DNA from: Methylophaga sp.
GTDB taxonomy: Bacteria; Pseudomonadota; Gammaproteobacteria; Nitrosococcales; Methylophagaceae
Direction: 5' to 3'
DNA: 64,000 nucleotides
NCBI GenBank assembly: GCA_026988435.1
Contig: JALSLH010000025.1
Location: 1 to 64,000 of the forward strand
Shown here: positions 9,089 through 16,627 of the stretch, piece by piece
How the letters are laid out: each line of letters starts with the position of its first letter
How positions within the stretch are numbered: the first letter of the stretch is position 1
Notes under the pieces: generated by a model
Databases searched by the model: none
Told to the model about the DNA's origin: nothing
What the model saw: only the letters and a program-made list of their open reading frames with translations
Translations under genes and position numbers: made by a program

Positions 9089-10221
9089 TATTGGATGATC
9101 CAGTCTAGTGTGATATTTTGGCGGGGGGCAACATTAAACTTGCGAATATCATTCAAAGCTGGGATTGCATTGCTCGCACTGTTGCAATCACCATCGAATA
9201 GAACATAGTTGTCTGGGTCGCCCGCTGGTGTTTCATAGCAAACTACAGCATAGCCATGCATTCCGATTGGCACGGCATTGGATGAATCAAAATAAAATAA
9301 CTTAGAATGGTTATTGTTTGAAGGTATAGCATCAGTTGGGAGATTTAATGTCGTTGTCGAGCCATCATCACCTGTTTTGTAATCTGTGATTGAAGATAAA
9401 TAGATCCGTAAGTTTACATTTTCACCCAAGACTGCTGTTGGAAGTGCATCACTGGTATTACGATTGATAAAGTTGATATTAATATTATTAATCCGCCAGT
9501 CAGAGGCTTCAATCAATGGCGTGACACTAATATCATCTGCAGAATTAGTTAAATCATAACTAGCGCTACTGACATCAATACCAAAAGTTGCACCACTTGC
9601 ATCAATTAATGGGGTAAAAGTCCAGCCAGAGTTCTTAGAATCAATTGCGATTACATTGTCAGAGGTACCGTAACCATCACGAAAGCGAAGATCAGGCTTA
9701 CCATCACTATCTTTATCTCTTTCCGGAATAACTTGAATATAAGGGCCGCGCCAGCCTGAGCCAATTCCAGTTGCGGGATTAATATTCCAAGCTGATAAAA
9801 TAGTAGCAGGATCCGCACAATTTTTTTGTTCGATAAGTTCGCGCACACAATTAGGCAACCGCCCCATATCCGCCACAAAGCCACTGATTTCAGGGCCGCC
9901 ATTAATGGTGCGGGTGGGGGCGCCGACAATGGCTTTACGCATCATCTCCATCCGGCGTTTGGTTTCATCGTATTTGGCTTGGTCTTCTACATTCTCAGTC
10001 AGCATTAAGGTGGCAGAAGCCATTAAACCAATTAAAAATAGCACTAACACCATTTCTAATAAAGTAAACCCAGATTGCATGCCACGCCCAATCCTTATCA
10101 TTCCGGTATTTACACCCCCCGTCATTCCGGTAGCTTTTAGCCGGAATCTTCTAGCTGTTAAAACCTGAAGGTCAGACTTCACAGGGCTAATGTGGAATAA
10201 AGTTGAGCATTTATTTATCAT
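9088..10221 (-). CDS. type IV pilin-like / pseudopilin protein (GspG-like), start uncertain
   Basis: The prepilin peptidase site is G|FTLLEMVLVLFLIGLMASA, followed by a hydrophobic helix and a soluble domain with SGWRGPYI and RDGYG patterns of GspG-type pseudopilins. The open frame is 377 codons. The first ATG (10221) overlaps the upstream stop (ATGA), suggesting coupling, but gives a 50-residue leader that runs through a dispersed repeat (10121-10150). More conventional leaders start at 10101 (MIRIGRGMQSG) or 10080 (MQSG). The C-terminal 200 residues, low in charge and with two cysteines (CYETP, GDCNS), are not recognised. Probably a minor filament subunit. Confidence 0.75.
   Translation of the reverse strand: MINKCSTLFHISPVKSDLQVLTARRFRLKATGMTGGVNTGMIRIGRGMQSGFTLLEMVLVLFLIGLMASATLMLTENVEDQAKYDETKRRMEMMRKAIVGAPTRTINGGPEISGFVADMGRLPNCVRELIEQKNCADPATILSAWNINPATGIGSGWRGPYIQVIPERDKDSDGKPDLRFRDGYGTSDNVIAIDSKNSGWTFTPLIDASGATFGIDVSSASYDLTNSADDISVTPLIEASDWRINNININFINRNTSDALPTAVLGENVNLRIYLSSITDYKTGDDGSTTTLNLPTDAIPSNNNHSKLFYFDSSNAVPIGMHGYAVVCYETPAGDPDNYVLFDGDCNSASNAIPALNDIRKFNVAPRQNITLDWIIQ
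10121..10150. repeat. dispersed GTCATTCC-type repeat, single arm
   Basis: The sequence beginning GTCATTCCGGTAGCTTTTAG and ending CCGGAATCTT is closely similar to each arm of the inverted repeat at 58789-58899 (GTCATTC..., ...TCTTTTA..., CGGGAATCT). A further CATTCCGG copy starts at about 10099. Such CCGGAATGAC-containing repeats are usually extragenic and mobile. Here the repeat lies inside the leader region of the pseudopilin frame. Confidence 0.5.
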
Positions 10222-10877
10222 CGTAATAAAAACACCACGAAATCATCATCTGCACCCATGCTCACAATCGCGGCAGAATTGTCATTAGATAAGTCTACAA
10301 GAAAATAAGGGGTGTCATAGGGGGTCTTTACACTTGGGATACCATCGATGCCTGAATCGCTAACGAGTACACTCTTGTTTTGAAGATAGGGACCATTCCA
10401 CCCTCGGTGGGTATCAGGATCCCATTCACCTTCTTCGATAGCATTGGTATTAGGATCATCTTTCGGGTTGGTGAATAGCATCCAAAAGTTAGCGGTGCTG
10501 GCACACCAATCTTCCCAATCTGTTTGATTGGCTTGTGCTGAAGGTGCACTTGCTGGCCAATTATCAGCAAGACCATTAGCAGTATCAAAAATAACAGCAT
10601 CATTAGAAAGAGTAGCGCAGTCATATGCGCCAATCGTTGGAAAATCATTACTACCACTATCACGCCGAAATTGCAGTAATGCTTTGCGCAGTTCTGCCAT
10701 TTCAAACTTTGTGGCATCAGCACGCCCTTGCTCTTTTACGCCATCATAAGCGGTGATTACCACACCGGCCACAATCGCTAATAATGCAATGACAACCAAA
10801 AGTTCAAGTAGGGTGAAACCTAACTGTTTTTGTTGTTTTATTGTGCGGTTAAGTTGAAAAAACAATAAACACCTCAT
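10218..10877 (-). CDS. GspG/GspH-like pseudopilin
   Basis: 219 residues. Leader of about 20 residues (basic, with KQQKQLG), then the prepilin cleavage motif G|FTLLELLVVIALLAIVAGVV and a long N-terminal helix. The soluble part contains WNGPYLQNKS and TPYDTPYFLVDL, resembling the WxGPYL and calcium-loop region of GspG-type major pseudopilins. It lies downstream of the probable major pilin and upstream of another pseudopilin, separated from the former by two stem-loops. No strong ribosome site is visible before the ATG. Likely a filament subunit; whether it is major or minor is unknown. Confidence 0.8.
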   Translation of the reverse strand: MRCLLFFQLNRTIKQQKQLGFTLLELLVVIALLAIVAGVVITAYDGVKEQGRADATKFEMAELRKALLQFRRDSGSNDFPTIGAYDCATLSNDAVIFDTANGLADNWPASAPSAQANQTDWEDWCASTANFWMLFTNPKDDPNTNAIEEGEWDPDTHRGWNGPYLQNKSVLVSDSGIDGIPSVKTPYDTPYFLVDLSNDNSAAIVSMGADDDFVVFLLR

Positions 10878-10906
10878 TTACTTGTTTTTATAAATTAATT
10901 TCAAAT

Positions 10907-10947
10907 ACTATGCTAAACCGTGTTGGCTTAACCGTGTTTAGCATAGT
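10907..10947. other. 12-bp inverted repeat (stem-loop) upstream of the pseudopilin gene
   Basis: ACTATGCTAAAC at 10907-10918 pairs perfectly with GTTTAGCATAGT at 10936-10947 across a 17-base loop. It lies 30 bases before the pseudopilin start (10877). Together with the stronger hairpin at 10983-11010 it could limit transcription or protect the upstream pilin mRNA, or act as an operator. Confidence 0.4.
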
Positions 10948-10982
10948 AGTCGTCATCATTAAGGAGAATAAAAGATAAGAAA

Positions 10983-11010
10983 GCGGGACAAGATAATTAC
11001 CTTGCCCCGC
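10983..11010 (-). terminator. stem-loop after the pilin gene, probable partial terminator
   Basis: On the minus strand GCGGGGCAAG pairs with CTTGTCCCGC around an 8-base loop and is followed by TTTCTTATCTTTT. It lies 43 bases past the pilin stop codon and inside the otherwise collinear filament operon. This suggests partial termination or 3' end protection that leaves pilin mRNA in excess over the downstream genes. Confidence 0.65.
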
Positions 11011-11052
11011 AGTCCTTTTACGTTGTTAACTTGATGTTATAAAAACGTCAAA

Positions 11053-12123
11053 TTAGCCTGCCGCGTTTGCTGCAGCAATCACTTCATCACGTGTGCGACC
11101 TTCAGGGTCAACCACACCGATTAAACGTGCTTTGTTCAGGATTTCAGTTGCATCAATAACGCCATCTTCATTATCGTCTGTACCGAGATGGAATAATGCG
11201 ATAGCACGTGCATATTCAGTTGAAGGATTCACATTATTAGTTCCTAAAGTAGGAACTTGCGCAATTTCAACTTTGTCGCCCGATGTTGAACCTGGGACGT
11301 CTTTTCCAAAACCCACTGCAATAACTAAAGAACAGATTTCACTATCCAGTGCATCATTGATTAAGTTTAAGCGTGTATTATTAGTAACTGTGACTGCTGC
11401 AAAATCAGTAGCGAGAGAAGGGCCACCTGTACCTAACACACAACCAGCACCTAGTGTAACTGATGGCACAATTGAAACACCTACACTAGTACTTGCGATA
11501 GCTGCGCCATCAAAAAGTGCACCTGATACATCACTTTCCCATACTGAAAATTCACTACCTGGGTTGGTAGTTAAAGGGTAACTTTCATTTAACGCTAGGT
11601 TAGGCACATAACCGACAGCAAATGCAGCGGTACTATCAACGGCCTGAAGCTCTTCAACACCTACTGAATTCAGTGAGTTACCGACTGCTCGCCAAACAGA
11701 AGTCGTGCTAGGAGCTACATCTGCAGCTGCAAGAGTCAATTGACCAAAGAACGCATTGGTTGCTGTACCGCGTAGTATTTTCATACCACCAGTATCAATA
11801 CCATCTACATTGGCCAAATTATCCCATTGATTTGGGTAGCCCGCTTCAATCGCACGGTAGTTATTTAATGAGCTTTGTGCATCTAACAAGTTGTTTGCAG
11901 CAGCAGTATCAGAAGCTGATTCGCCGATGCCGTTATAAGCTGTTAGTGCAGCTGTTGCTAAAACTGCAATCAATGTGATTACGATTAATAGCTCTAGTAA
12001 TGTGAAACCTTTTTGTTTCGCTTGTAGTTTTTGTGCTTGTGCACGTGTTGCATCATCTTTGATGATGGATACATCAGCCGCGCGGAATGTGCTTAATGCA
12101 CTTTTCATTTGTTTGATATTCAT
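11053..12123 (-). CDS. probable major type IV pilin-like subunit with a long leader
   Basis: 356 residues from the preferred start at 12123 (MNIKQMKSAL), which has GAGAGA just upstream; an earlier in-frame ATG at 12180 lacks a ribosome site. A leader of about 39 charged residues precedes the cleavage motif G|FTLLELLIVITLIAVLATAA. The mature part begins with the usual helix and is rich in Ala, Thr, Ser and Asn, with two cysteines (GCVLG, EICSL). First gene of the operon and followed by a strong hairpin, so I take it as the most abundant subunit. Class III-like leaders are normally shorter than 15 residues, so the leader length is unusual. Its C-terminal domain is not recognised. Confidence 0.75.
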   Translation of the reverse strand: MNIKQMKSALSTFRAADVSIIKDDATRAQAQKLQAKQKGFTLLELLIVITLIAVLATAALTAYNGIGESASDTAAANNLLDAQSSLNNYRAIEAGYPNQWDNLANVDGIDTGGMKILRGTATNAFFGQLTLAAADVAPSTTSVWRAVGNSLNSVGVEELQAVDSTAAFAVGYVPNLALNESYPLTTNPGSEFSVWESDVSGALFDGAAIASTSVGVSIVPSVTLGAGCVLGTGGPSLATDFAAVTVTNNTRLNLINDALDSEICSLVIAVGFGKDVPGSTSGDKVEIAQVPTLGTNNVNPSTEYARAIALFHLGTDDNEDGVIDATEILNKARLIGVVDPEGRTRDEVIAAANAAG

Positions 12124-12206
12124 TATCGTCTCTCTTGTTATTTGGGATGCCGCAATTGCGCCGCGCAATCTGTTGGTCATTTAAGTTTTACTTTCAAATA
12201 ATCAGA

Positions 12207-12223
12207 TGTGAACCCAAATCACA
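12207..12223. promoter_or_regulatory. degenerate CRP-like palindrome upstream of the pilin operon
   Basis: Both half-sites of the CRP/Vfr consensus are present (TGTGA and TCACA), but they are separated by seven bases instead of six. The site lies about 84-100 bases upstream of the preferred pilin start, a sensible distance for an activator. The non-standard spacing makes it only a candidate. Confidence 0.3.
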
Positions 12224-12235
12224 CTCTGTCCTTGC

Positions 12236-12433
12236 TTATGCTTGTTGCGGTGTGTCTACAACAAAGCGATATTGTTTGCCACAGTGAATGATGACTTCTT
12301 TTTGCTTGCGCTTAAGAATTTTGACTTCAACTTTTATTTCACCAAAACCATCGTGTTTCAGTATTTCATCAAAAAGTGCCAACATTTTTTTCTCGGCGGG
12401 CACTGAACTGTGTTGTATGCTATCTGTCGTCAT
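12236..12433 (-). CDS. small conserved-looking protein of unknown function
   Basis: 65 residues, charged, no signal peptide or membrane helix. The C-terminal half (residues about 30-60, KVEVKILKRKQKEVIIHCG) is predicted strand-rich and basic; one cysteine. It lies between the pilin gene and the divergent sensor kinase, and reads in the same direction as the filament operon. I do not recognise a family. It may be a small regulator or assembly factor for the filament genes, by position only. Confidence 0.5.
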   Translation of the reverse strand: MTTDSIQHSSVPAEKKMLALFDEILKHDGFGEIKVEVKILKRKQKEVIIHCGKQYRFVVDTPQQA

Positions 12434-12519
12434 TCGTTATTTTGTCGTTTGCTGATTTCGTTGAGGTGCATCATAGCCGCGAGTTTGAAAAAAGCGTTAT
12501 AGGAAAATTTCCTTTTGAG

Positions 12520-12535
12520 TGTGATCGGGGTCACA
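12520..12535. promoter_or_regulatory. CRP/Vfr-type operator (perfect TGTGA-N6-TCACA)
   Basis: TGTGATCGGGGTCACA matches the core CRP consensus exactly and continues into ATTT on the right side, as in the best sites. It is placed between the divergent small gene (start 12433) and the sensor kinase (start 12676), about 85 bases from the former and 140 from the latter. A CRP-family regulator (CRP or Vfr) is the likely ligand; Vfr controls type IV pili in Pseudomonas. No CRP gene is in the window. Confidence 0.65.
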
Positions 12536-12675
12536 TTTCTTTAGGAATGGCTCGGTGTCATCAAGATTTATTTTTCATGTGAAATATAATGAATATCTGT
12601 TATCTTGTTGATTTCAGGTTTAATATTAGCTTTTAATTATGTTCTAATGGTTTTTTGAGGGGTTAATTTGGCAAA

Positions 12676-14025
12676 GTGTATGGAAATAATGAAATGAGTC
12701 TACGCACATTAATTAATCTACGGATTGTGTTTTCAGTGATCTTTATTTTGCTATTAGGTGGCGCAACCGCTGTTTGGCAGGCGCGGCAATCGGTCGCAAA
12801 AGAGGTTCAGTCAACGATTACATTAGCTTTGCAGATGATTGAGTTTGGTTTTGCGCAAGCCCCGGCGGAAAGTAAAAATAATAGTGAATGGTTATCACAG
12901 ATAAGCGCTTTGCAGCAGGCTCGGCATTTGCAGATTTCTATTGCACAAGAGGGTGAAAAACCTGTTAAATTTGTTACTAAGCGCGTTGTGAAGGAGGATG
13001 AAAATAGGCCGCCTGAATGGTTTATTGAAGCGGTGATGACGGAATATTTGACAGAGCGTTATGATGTGAAAATGGCTGATGGTAGTAAAAAAACAATTCT
13101 TATTACAGCGAATCCGATGGATGAAATTACGGAGGCATGGGGCGAATCTAAAGCATTTTTCTGGTCAGTTGTGGTGATGTTATGGGTGATATTTTTAGCG
13201 ATTAACTTAGTATTTAGTTCGATGTTACGCGCAGTGCAAGGCATTTTAATGGGGCTGCATCAAGTGGAGCTGGGTAAATATGATAGTGTTATTGCACCAT
13301 CAAAAATTAGTGAGTTTGATGCGATTGCTGTTGAGATAAATGATATGGCGCGGGCATTGCAAAAAGCCCAAGAAAATAATCAGGCATTAGCTCGGCACAC
13401 GATGAATATTCAAGAAACAGAGCGCAAAACCATGTCGAGGGAGTTGCATGATGAGATGGGGCAGTCATTAACCGCAATCAAGGCGATGGCTGTTGCTTCA
13501 AAGCAGGGTAATGTTGATGCGCCATCAATAGCTGATTCAATTATTGAGATTTGTGATCATTTAGCCAAGGTGGTTCGTTCAATGATGCGAACGCTTCATC
13601 CATTAAGTTTAGCTGAGTTAGGTCTGGGTGCGACGATGACTGATTTAGTGAATGAATGGCGAAGACGTCAACCCTCGCTCGATATAGATTTTCATTATGA
13701 TGACAAACTAGAAATGCTTGATAATGAAGTTGCTATTAATGTTTATCGCGTGGTGCAGGAGTGTTTAACCAATGTTGTGCGCCATGCTAATGCTACAGAG
13801 GTTACTATAGAGGTTTATTCGGTGGCCGAAGGTTCTAATGAGCCCCGAGTATCATTAATGGTGAGTGATAATGGCGTGGGTGGTAAAGTAGGGGCGCAAG
13901 GTTTTGGTGTTTTAGGAATGCGTGAACGTGTTGAAAACTTGGGTGGCAAGTTTAGTTTTGAATCAGCTAAAGGTATGACGGTGAATGCGTGGATGCCATT
14001 CATAAGGAAGAAAGGTAATGAGTGA
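12676..14025 (+). CDS. sensor histidine kinase, NarX/UhpB-like with LapD/MoxY-type N-terminus
   Basis: 449 residues from a GTG at 12676; an ATG at 12694 (MSLRTLINLR) is an equally good start. Transmembrane helix 1 at about 17-35, a periplasmic domain to about 160 similar to the LapD_MoxY_N type, helix 2 at about 161-185, a HAMP-like segment, then HisKA_3 (ETERKTMSRELHDEMGQS, phosphoacceptor His in ELHDE) and HATPase (N box QECLTNVVRHANA, DNGVGG, GFGVLGMRERV). Stop overlaps the start of the response regulator by 8 bases. The signal is unknown. Adjacency to the pilus locus suggests but does not prove control of it. Confidence 0.88.
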   Translation: MYGNNEMSLRTLINLRIVFSVIFILLLGGATAVWQARQSVAKEVQSTITLALQMIEFGFAQAPAESKNNSEWLSQISALQQARHLQISIAQEGEKPVKFVTKRVVKEDENRPPEWFIEAVMTEYLTERYDVKMADGSKKTILITANPMDEITEAWGESKAFFWSVVVMLWVIFLAINLVFSSMLRAVQGILMGLHQVELGKYDSVIAPSKISEFDAIAVEINDMARALQKAQENNQALARHTMNIQETERKTMSRELHDEMGQSLTAIKAMAVASKQGNVDAPSIADSIIEICDHLAKVVRSMMRTLHPLSLAELGLGATMTDLVNEWRRRQPSLDIDFHYDDKLEMLDNEVAINVYRVVQECLTNVVRHANATEVTIEVYSVAEGSNEPRVSLMVSDNGVGGKVGAQGFGVLGMRERVENLGGKFSFESAKGMTVNAWMPFIRKKGNE

Positions 14026-14671
14026 GAAGCTTAAAGTGTTATTAGTTGATGACCACACTGTAGTACGTGCGGGCTTTCGAATATTGCTATCGACGCAAGA
14101 TTTTATTGACGAAATTATGGATGTTGATCGTGGTGAAGCGGCTTGCCAGAATTATAATGAATTTAAACCAAACGTGGTGGTCATGGACTTATCGATGCCC
14201 GGAATTGGTGGTTTAGAGACAATACGTCGTCTTATTCAACTTGATGCTGATGCTGTCGTGCTGGTTTATAGTATTCATGATGAGGCTATTTATGTAGAGC
14301 GGGCATTGCAAGCTGGGGCGAGAGGTTATGTCAGCAAAAACAGTGCGGCAGAAGTGTTAGCTGAAGCTGTGGCGGTAGTGGCATCAGGCAAGCGATATGT
14401 TGAAGATGGATTGTTAGTAGATCAGGAAAATAGCGCTTATAATGATGAAGATAAATTAAGAGAAGTGGTTGATGTATTATCACCACGAGAGTTTGATGTT
14501 TTTTGTTTATTGGCTAAAGGTATGACAGCACGCGAGGCGGCGACTGATTTGTGTTTAGGTTATAAAACTGTCGCAAATTACAGCACACAGATTAAAAATA
14601 AGTTAAATGCGAGCACGGCGGCAGACTTGGCGCGTATCGCAATGACGTTGGGAATTATAAAAAGTCATTAA
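14018..14671 (+). CDS. NarL/FixJ-family response regulator
   Basis: 217 residues. Receiver domain at 1-125 with the phosphoacceptor Asp57 (VVMDLSMPG), acidic pair VDDH at 10-13 and Lys of SKNS near 108. C-terminal LuxR-type helix-turn-helix at about 150-210 (LSPREFDVFCLLAKGMTAREAA). Overlaps the kinase gene, its obvious partner. The usual Thr/Ser region reads LVYSIHD. Targets unknown; the downstream PepSY gene and the divergent filament locus are candidates. Confidence 0.9.
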   Translation: MSEKLKVLLVDDHTVVRAGFRILLSTQDFIDEIMDVDRGEAACQNYNEFKPNVVVMDLSMPGIGGLETIRRLIQLDADAVVLVYSIHDEAIYVERALQAGARGYVSKNSAAEVLAEAVAVVASGKRYVEDGLLVDQENSAYNDEDKLREVVDVLSPREFDVFCLLAKGMTAREAATDLCLGYKTVANYSTQIKNKLNASTAADLARIAMTLGIIKSH

Positions 14672-14747
14672 ATATTCCTATATCCTATGATATTCAGGAA
14701 AAACTCCTATATAATAGTAGTCAGTGATTGTTGTTCTTGTGGGTAGA

Positions 14748-14765
14748 AAATAATCGATTATTTTT
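14748..14765. promoter_or_regulatory. 18-bp perfect palindrome in the PepSY gene leader
   Basis: AAAATAATCGATTATTTT lies 20 bases before the PepSY start codon, downstream of a TATAAT box at 14711-14716. It could be an operator for the adjacent response regulator or a weak hairpin in the 5' leader. No -35 box stands out, consistent with activator dependence. Confidence 0.35.
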
Positions 14766-14785
14766 AACTTTAACTGGATATAACA

Positions 14786-15334
14786 ATGAAAAATACATTC
14801 TTAAAAATAGTACCAGCTGCTCTGGCTGTTGCACTTTCTTCAAATATATACGCGAGCGATCAAGCTGACCTTGATGATATTAAAGGTTGGGGCTTAGTGG
14901 GTGTTGAAGTATGTTTAGATGCGGCATTAGACACTATTCCAGGTCAAGCACGTAAGCTTGAATTAAAAATGGAAGGCGATGATCCTACTTATGAATTTGA
15001 TATTCAAGCAGAAGATGGCACAACATATAATGTTGAATGTAATGCTGAAGAAGGCTTTGTAACTGAAGTAGAGCGTGAAGTTTCTGCTGATGATGCGACA
15101 TTCAAAAAATATGCAAAAATTACAGAAGCGCAAGCGCGCACAATCGCTTTAGACTTTAACCCAGGTAAAATTGTTGCTAATGAATATGAAATTGGTACTG
15201 ATGGTTCAGTTACTTATGAATTTGATATTCAAACTGTAGCGGGTTACGAAATTAAAGTTGACGTTGATGCGGCAACAGGTGAAATAGAAGAAGCAAACAT
15301 CGAATTATACGAAATTGGTATGGAGCAAGAATAA
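14786..15334 (+). CDS. periplasmic PepSY-domain protein
   Basis: 182 residues with signal peptide (1-23, cleavage after IYA). Two PepSY-like modules: about 40-95 and 108-175, the second with AKITEAQARTIALDFNPGKI and the repeat motif TYEFDIQ occurring in both. Acidic overall. PepSY proteins are often small exported proteins encoded beside two-component systems. The conserved double module here may inhibit a protease or bind a metal or the sensor domain of the neighbouring kinase. This is inference. A clear terminator follows. Confidence 0.8.
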   Translation: MKNTFLKIVPAALAVALSSNIYASDQADLDDIKGWGLVGVEVCLDAALDTIPGQARKLELKMEGDDPTYEFDIQAEDGTTYNVECNAEEGFVTEVEREVSADDATFKKYAKITEAQARTIALDFNPGKIVANEYEIGTDGSVTYEFDIQTVAGYEIKVDVDAATGEIEEANIELYEIGMEQE

Positions 15335-15362
15335 GCCGTAATTACTTATTTTTGAGCTAAAG

Positions 15363-15399
15363 AAAAGCCACTGGTGCAATCTGCATCAGTGGCTTTTTT
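15363..15399 (+). terminator. rho-independent terminator after the PepSY gene
   Basis: AAAAGCCACTG (15363-15373) pairs with CAGTGGCTTTT (15387-15397) and continues into a T run. The inverted A/T flanks allow it to work in both directions, here closing the PepSY transcript and the convergent small gene. Confidence 0.85.
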
Positions 15400-15473
15400 G
15401 TGTTTGCGACTTATGGCTGGCAAGCCTTTCGATGGTGATTGCCGCGCCTTTGCGTGCATTAGTGGCAGTATTG

Positions 15474-15764
15474 TTATTCAGTGGATTCTTCTTTAGTCGT
15501 GAGTTCCGTAGAAACAGGCTCAGCTTCAATTGATGTAGGTATGATTTCGTCTGGTACAGCTTCCACCGCCGCAGGAGCCATTTTTTCCTGTTGCCATTTT
15601 GCTAACCAATATTGGACACCACCTCCATACCAACCTTGAGAGGACGACCCAGAATAAACATTAGCTGCCGTTGTATAACCATTATTTGAACCCGCGAGCA
15701 GTGTGCTGGAACTAGCAAGTAGTAATGATGATATTAACAATGTATTTATAACGTTATTTTTCAT
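15474..15764 (-). CDS. small exported protein of unknown function
   Basis: 96 residues with a signal peptide (1-24, LLASSSTLLAG). The mature part has a Gly/Ser/Tyr-rich segment (GYTTAANVYSGSSSQGWYGGG), the motif VQYWLAKWQQEK, and an acidic tail rich in Glu and Pro. I recognise no family. It stands alone between a terminator and the hup operon, on the same strand as hupC, so it may be a monocistronic gene or be cotranscribed after hupC. Real by its signal peptide and codon use, but unproven. Confidence 0.5.
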   Translation of the reverse strand: MKNNVINTLLISSLLLASSSTLLAGSNNGYTTAANVYSGSSSQGWYGGGVQYWLAKWQQEKMAPAAVEAVPDEIIPTSIEAEPVSTELTTKEESTE

Positions 15765-15885
15765 GATATAGCCTTGTTAATTTAGGAGTAATTAAAGTCG
15801 GCTATATGTTACTTATTACTTCGTTATTCAGTAGGATGTACTAAGCAACAAATAGCCGATATCTACTATAAAGACAGATTAATGA

Positions 15886-16614
15886 TTAACGATCAGCATC
15901 TTTTATATCTTCAACTTTGCCATCATCTTTAAAATTACGCCAGCCACTGATCATGGAACTGATAATAGATTGACGAGACATAATATCTTCACGTACAGCC
16001 ACGTAAACATGAATTATGACAAAAATAATGATTATCCACATGGTGACATGGTGCCACGTATGTAAGGTAAAGCTATTGCCACCAAACAATGGAATCATCC
16101 ATGATGTGAAGAAGGTATTAGCCCAAGATCCTGGCATTGTACCTTGGCCATAAAGGGCGAAGCCGGAGAAGATCATGAAGATAACGGGCAATAGGAACAA
16201 CCAAAACATGGATAATATCGCCAATGGATTATGGCCTTTATATAGCTTTGGTTCTTTTACCAAGAACATATACCACTTAACTTCATGCCATAATTCGCTC
16301 CAATACGATCGTTTGAGAATATTATGGAAAAATATTTCTCTAGAAACTGAATTCCCCACAAAGAACCAATAAACTCTAAGGACAAAAGCAACCCCCAAAA
16401 TATAACCTGCTGAGAAATGAATAAATCGGATATAGCCCATCAGGTAATGATCACTTGCTTCCCCTGACATTGATGGCATAGGTGAACCTATAAAGTAGCC
16501 TGATATACAGAGTACAACAATCGCCAAGGCATTAGTCCAATGCCAAATACGCATCGGTGCCTCATAGACATAAACAGAAGGTTCGCTGTGTGCTTTGTAT
16601 GAATTAACACTCAT
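15886..16614 (-). CDS. hupC: hydrogenase b-type cytochrome subunit HupC/HyaC
   Basis: 242 residues, four membrane helices with the histidines that hold two b hemes (RIWHWTNA, HFSAGY, TLHTWHHVTMW). It anchors the uptake hydrogenase to the cytoplasmic membrane and passes electrons from the small subunit to quinone. Last gene of hupSLC, 13 bases after hupL. Length and motifs are normal for the family. An inverted repeat (TCGGCTAT with ATAGCCGA) lies just beyond the stop. Confidence 0.93.
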   Translation of the reverse strand: MSVNSYKAHSEPSVYVYEAPMRIWHWTNALAIVVLCISGYFIGSPMPSMSGEASDHYLMGYIRFIHFSAGYILGVAFVLRVYWFFVGNSVSREIFFHNILKRSYWSELWHEVKWYMFLVKEPKLYKGHNPLAILSMFWLFLLPVIFMIFSGFALYGQGTMPGSWANTFFTSWMIPLFGGNSFTLHTWHHVTMWIIIIFVIIHVYVAVREDIMSRQSIISSMISGWRNFKDDGKVEDIKDADR

Positions 16615-16627
16615 ATTTCACCTCCTA

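Noticed and set aside
15796-15865. Inverted repeat TCGGCTAT...ATAGCCGA after hupC as a terminator
   Set aside because: The loop is about 50 bases and no T run follows, so it is not a convincing terminator; its function is unknown.
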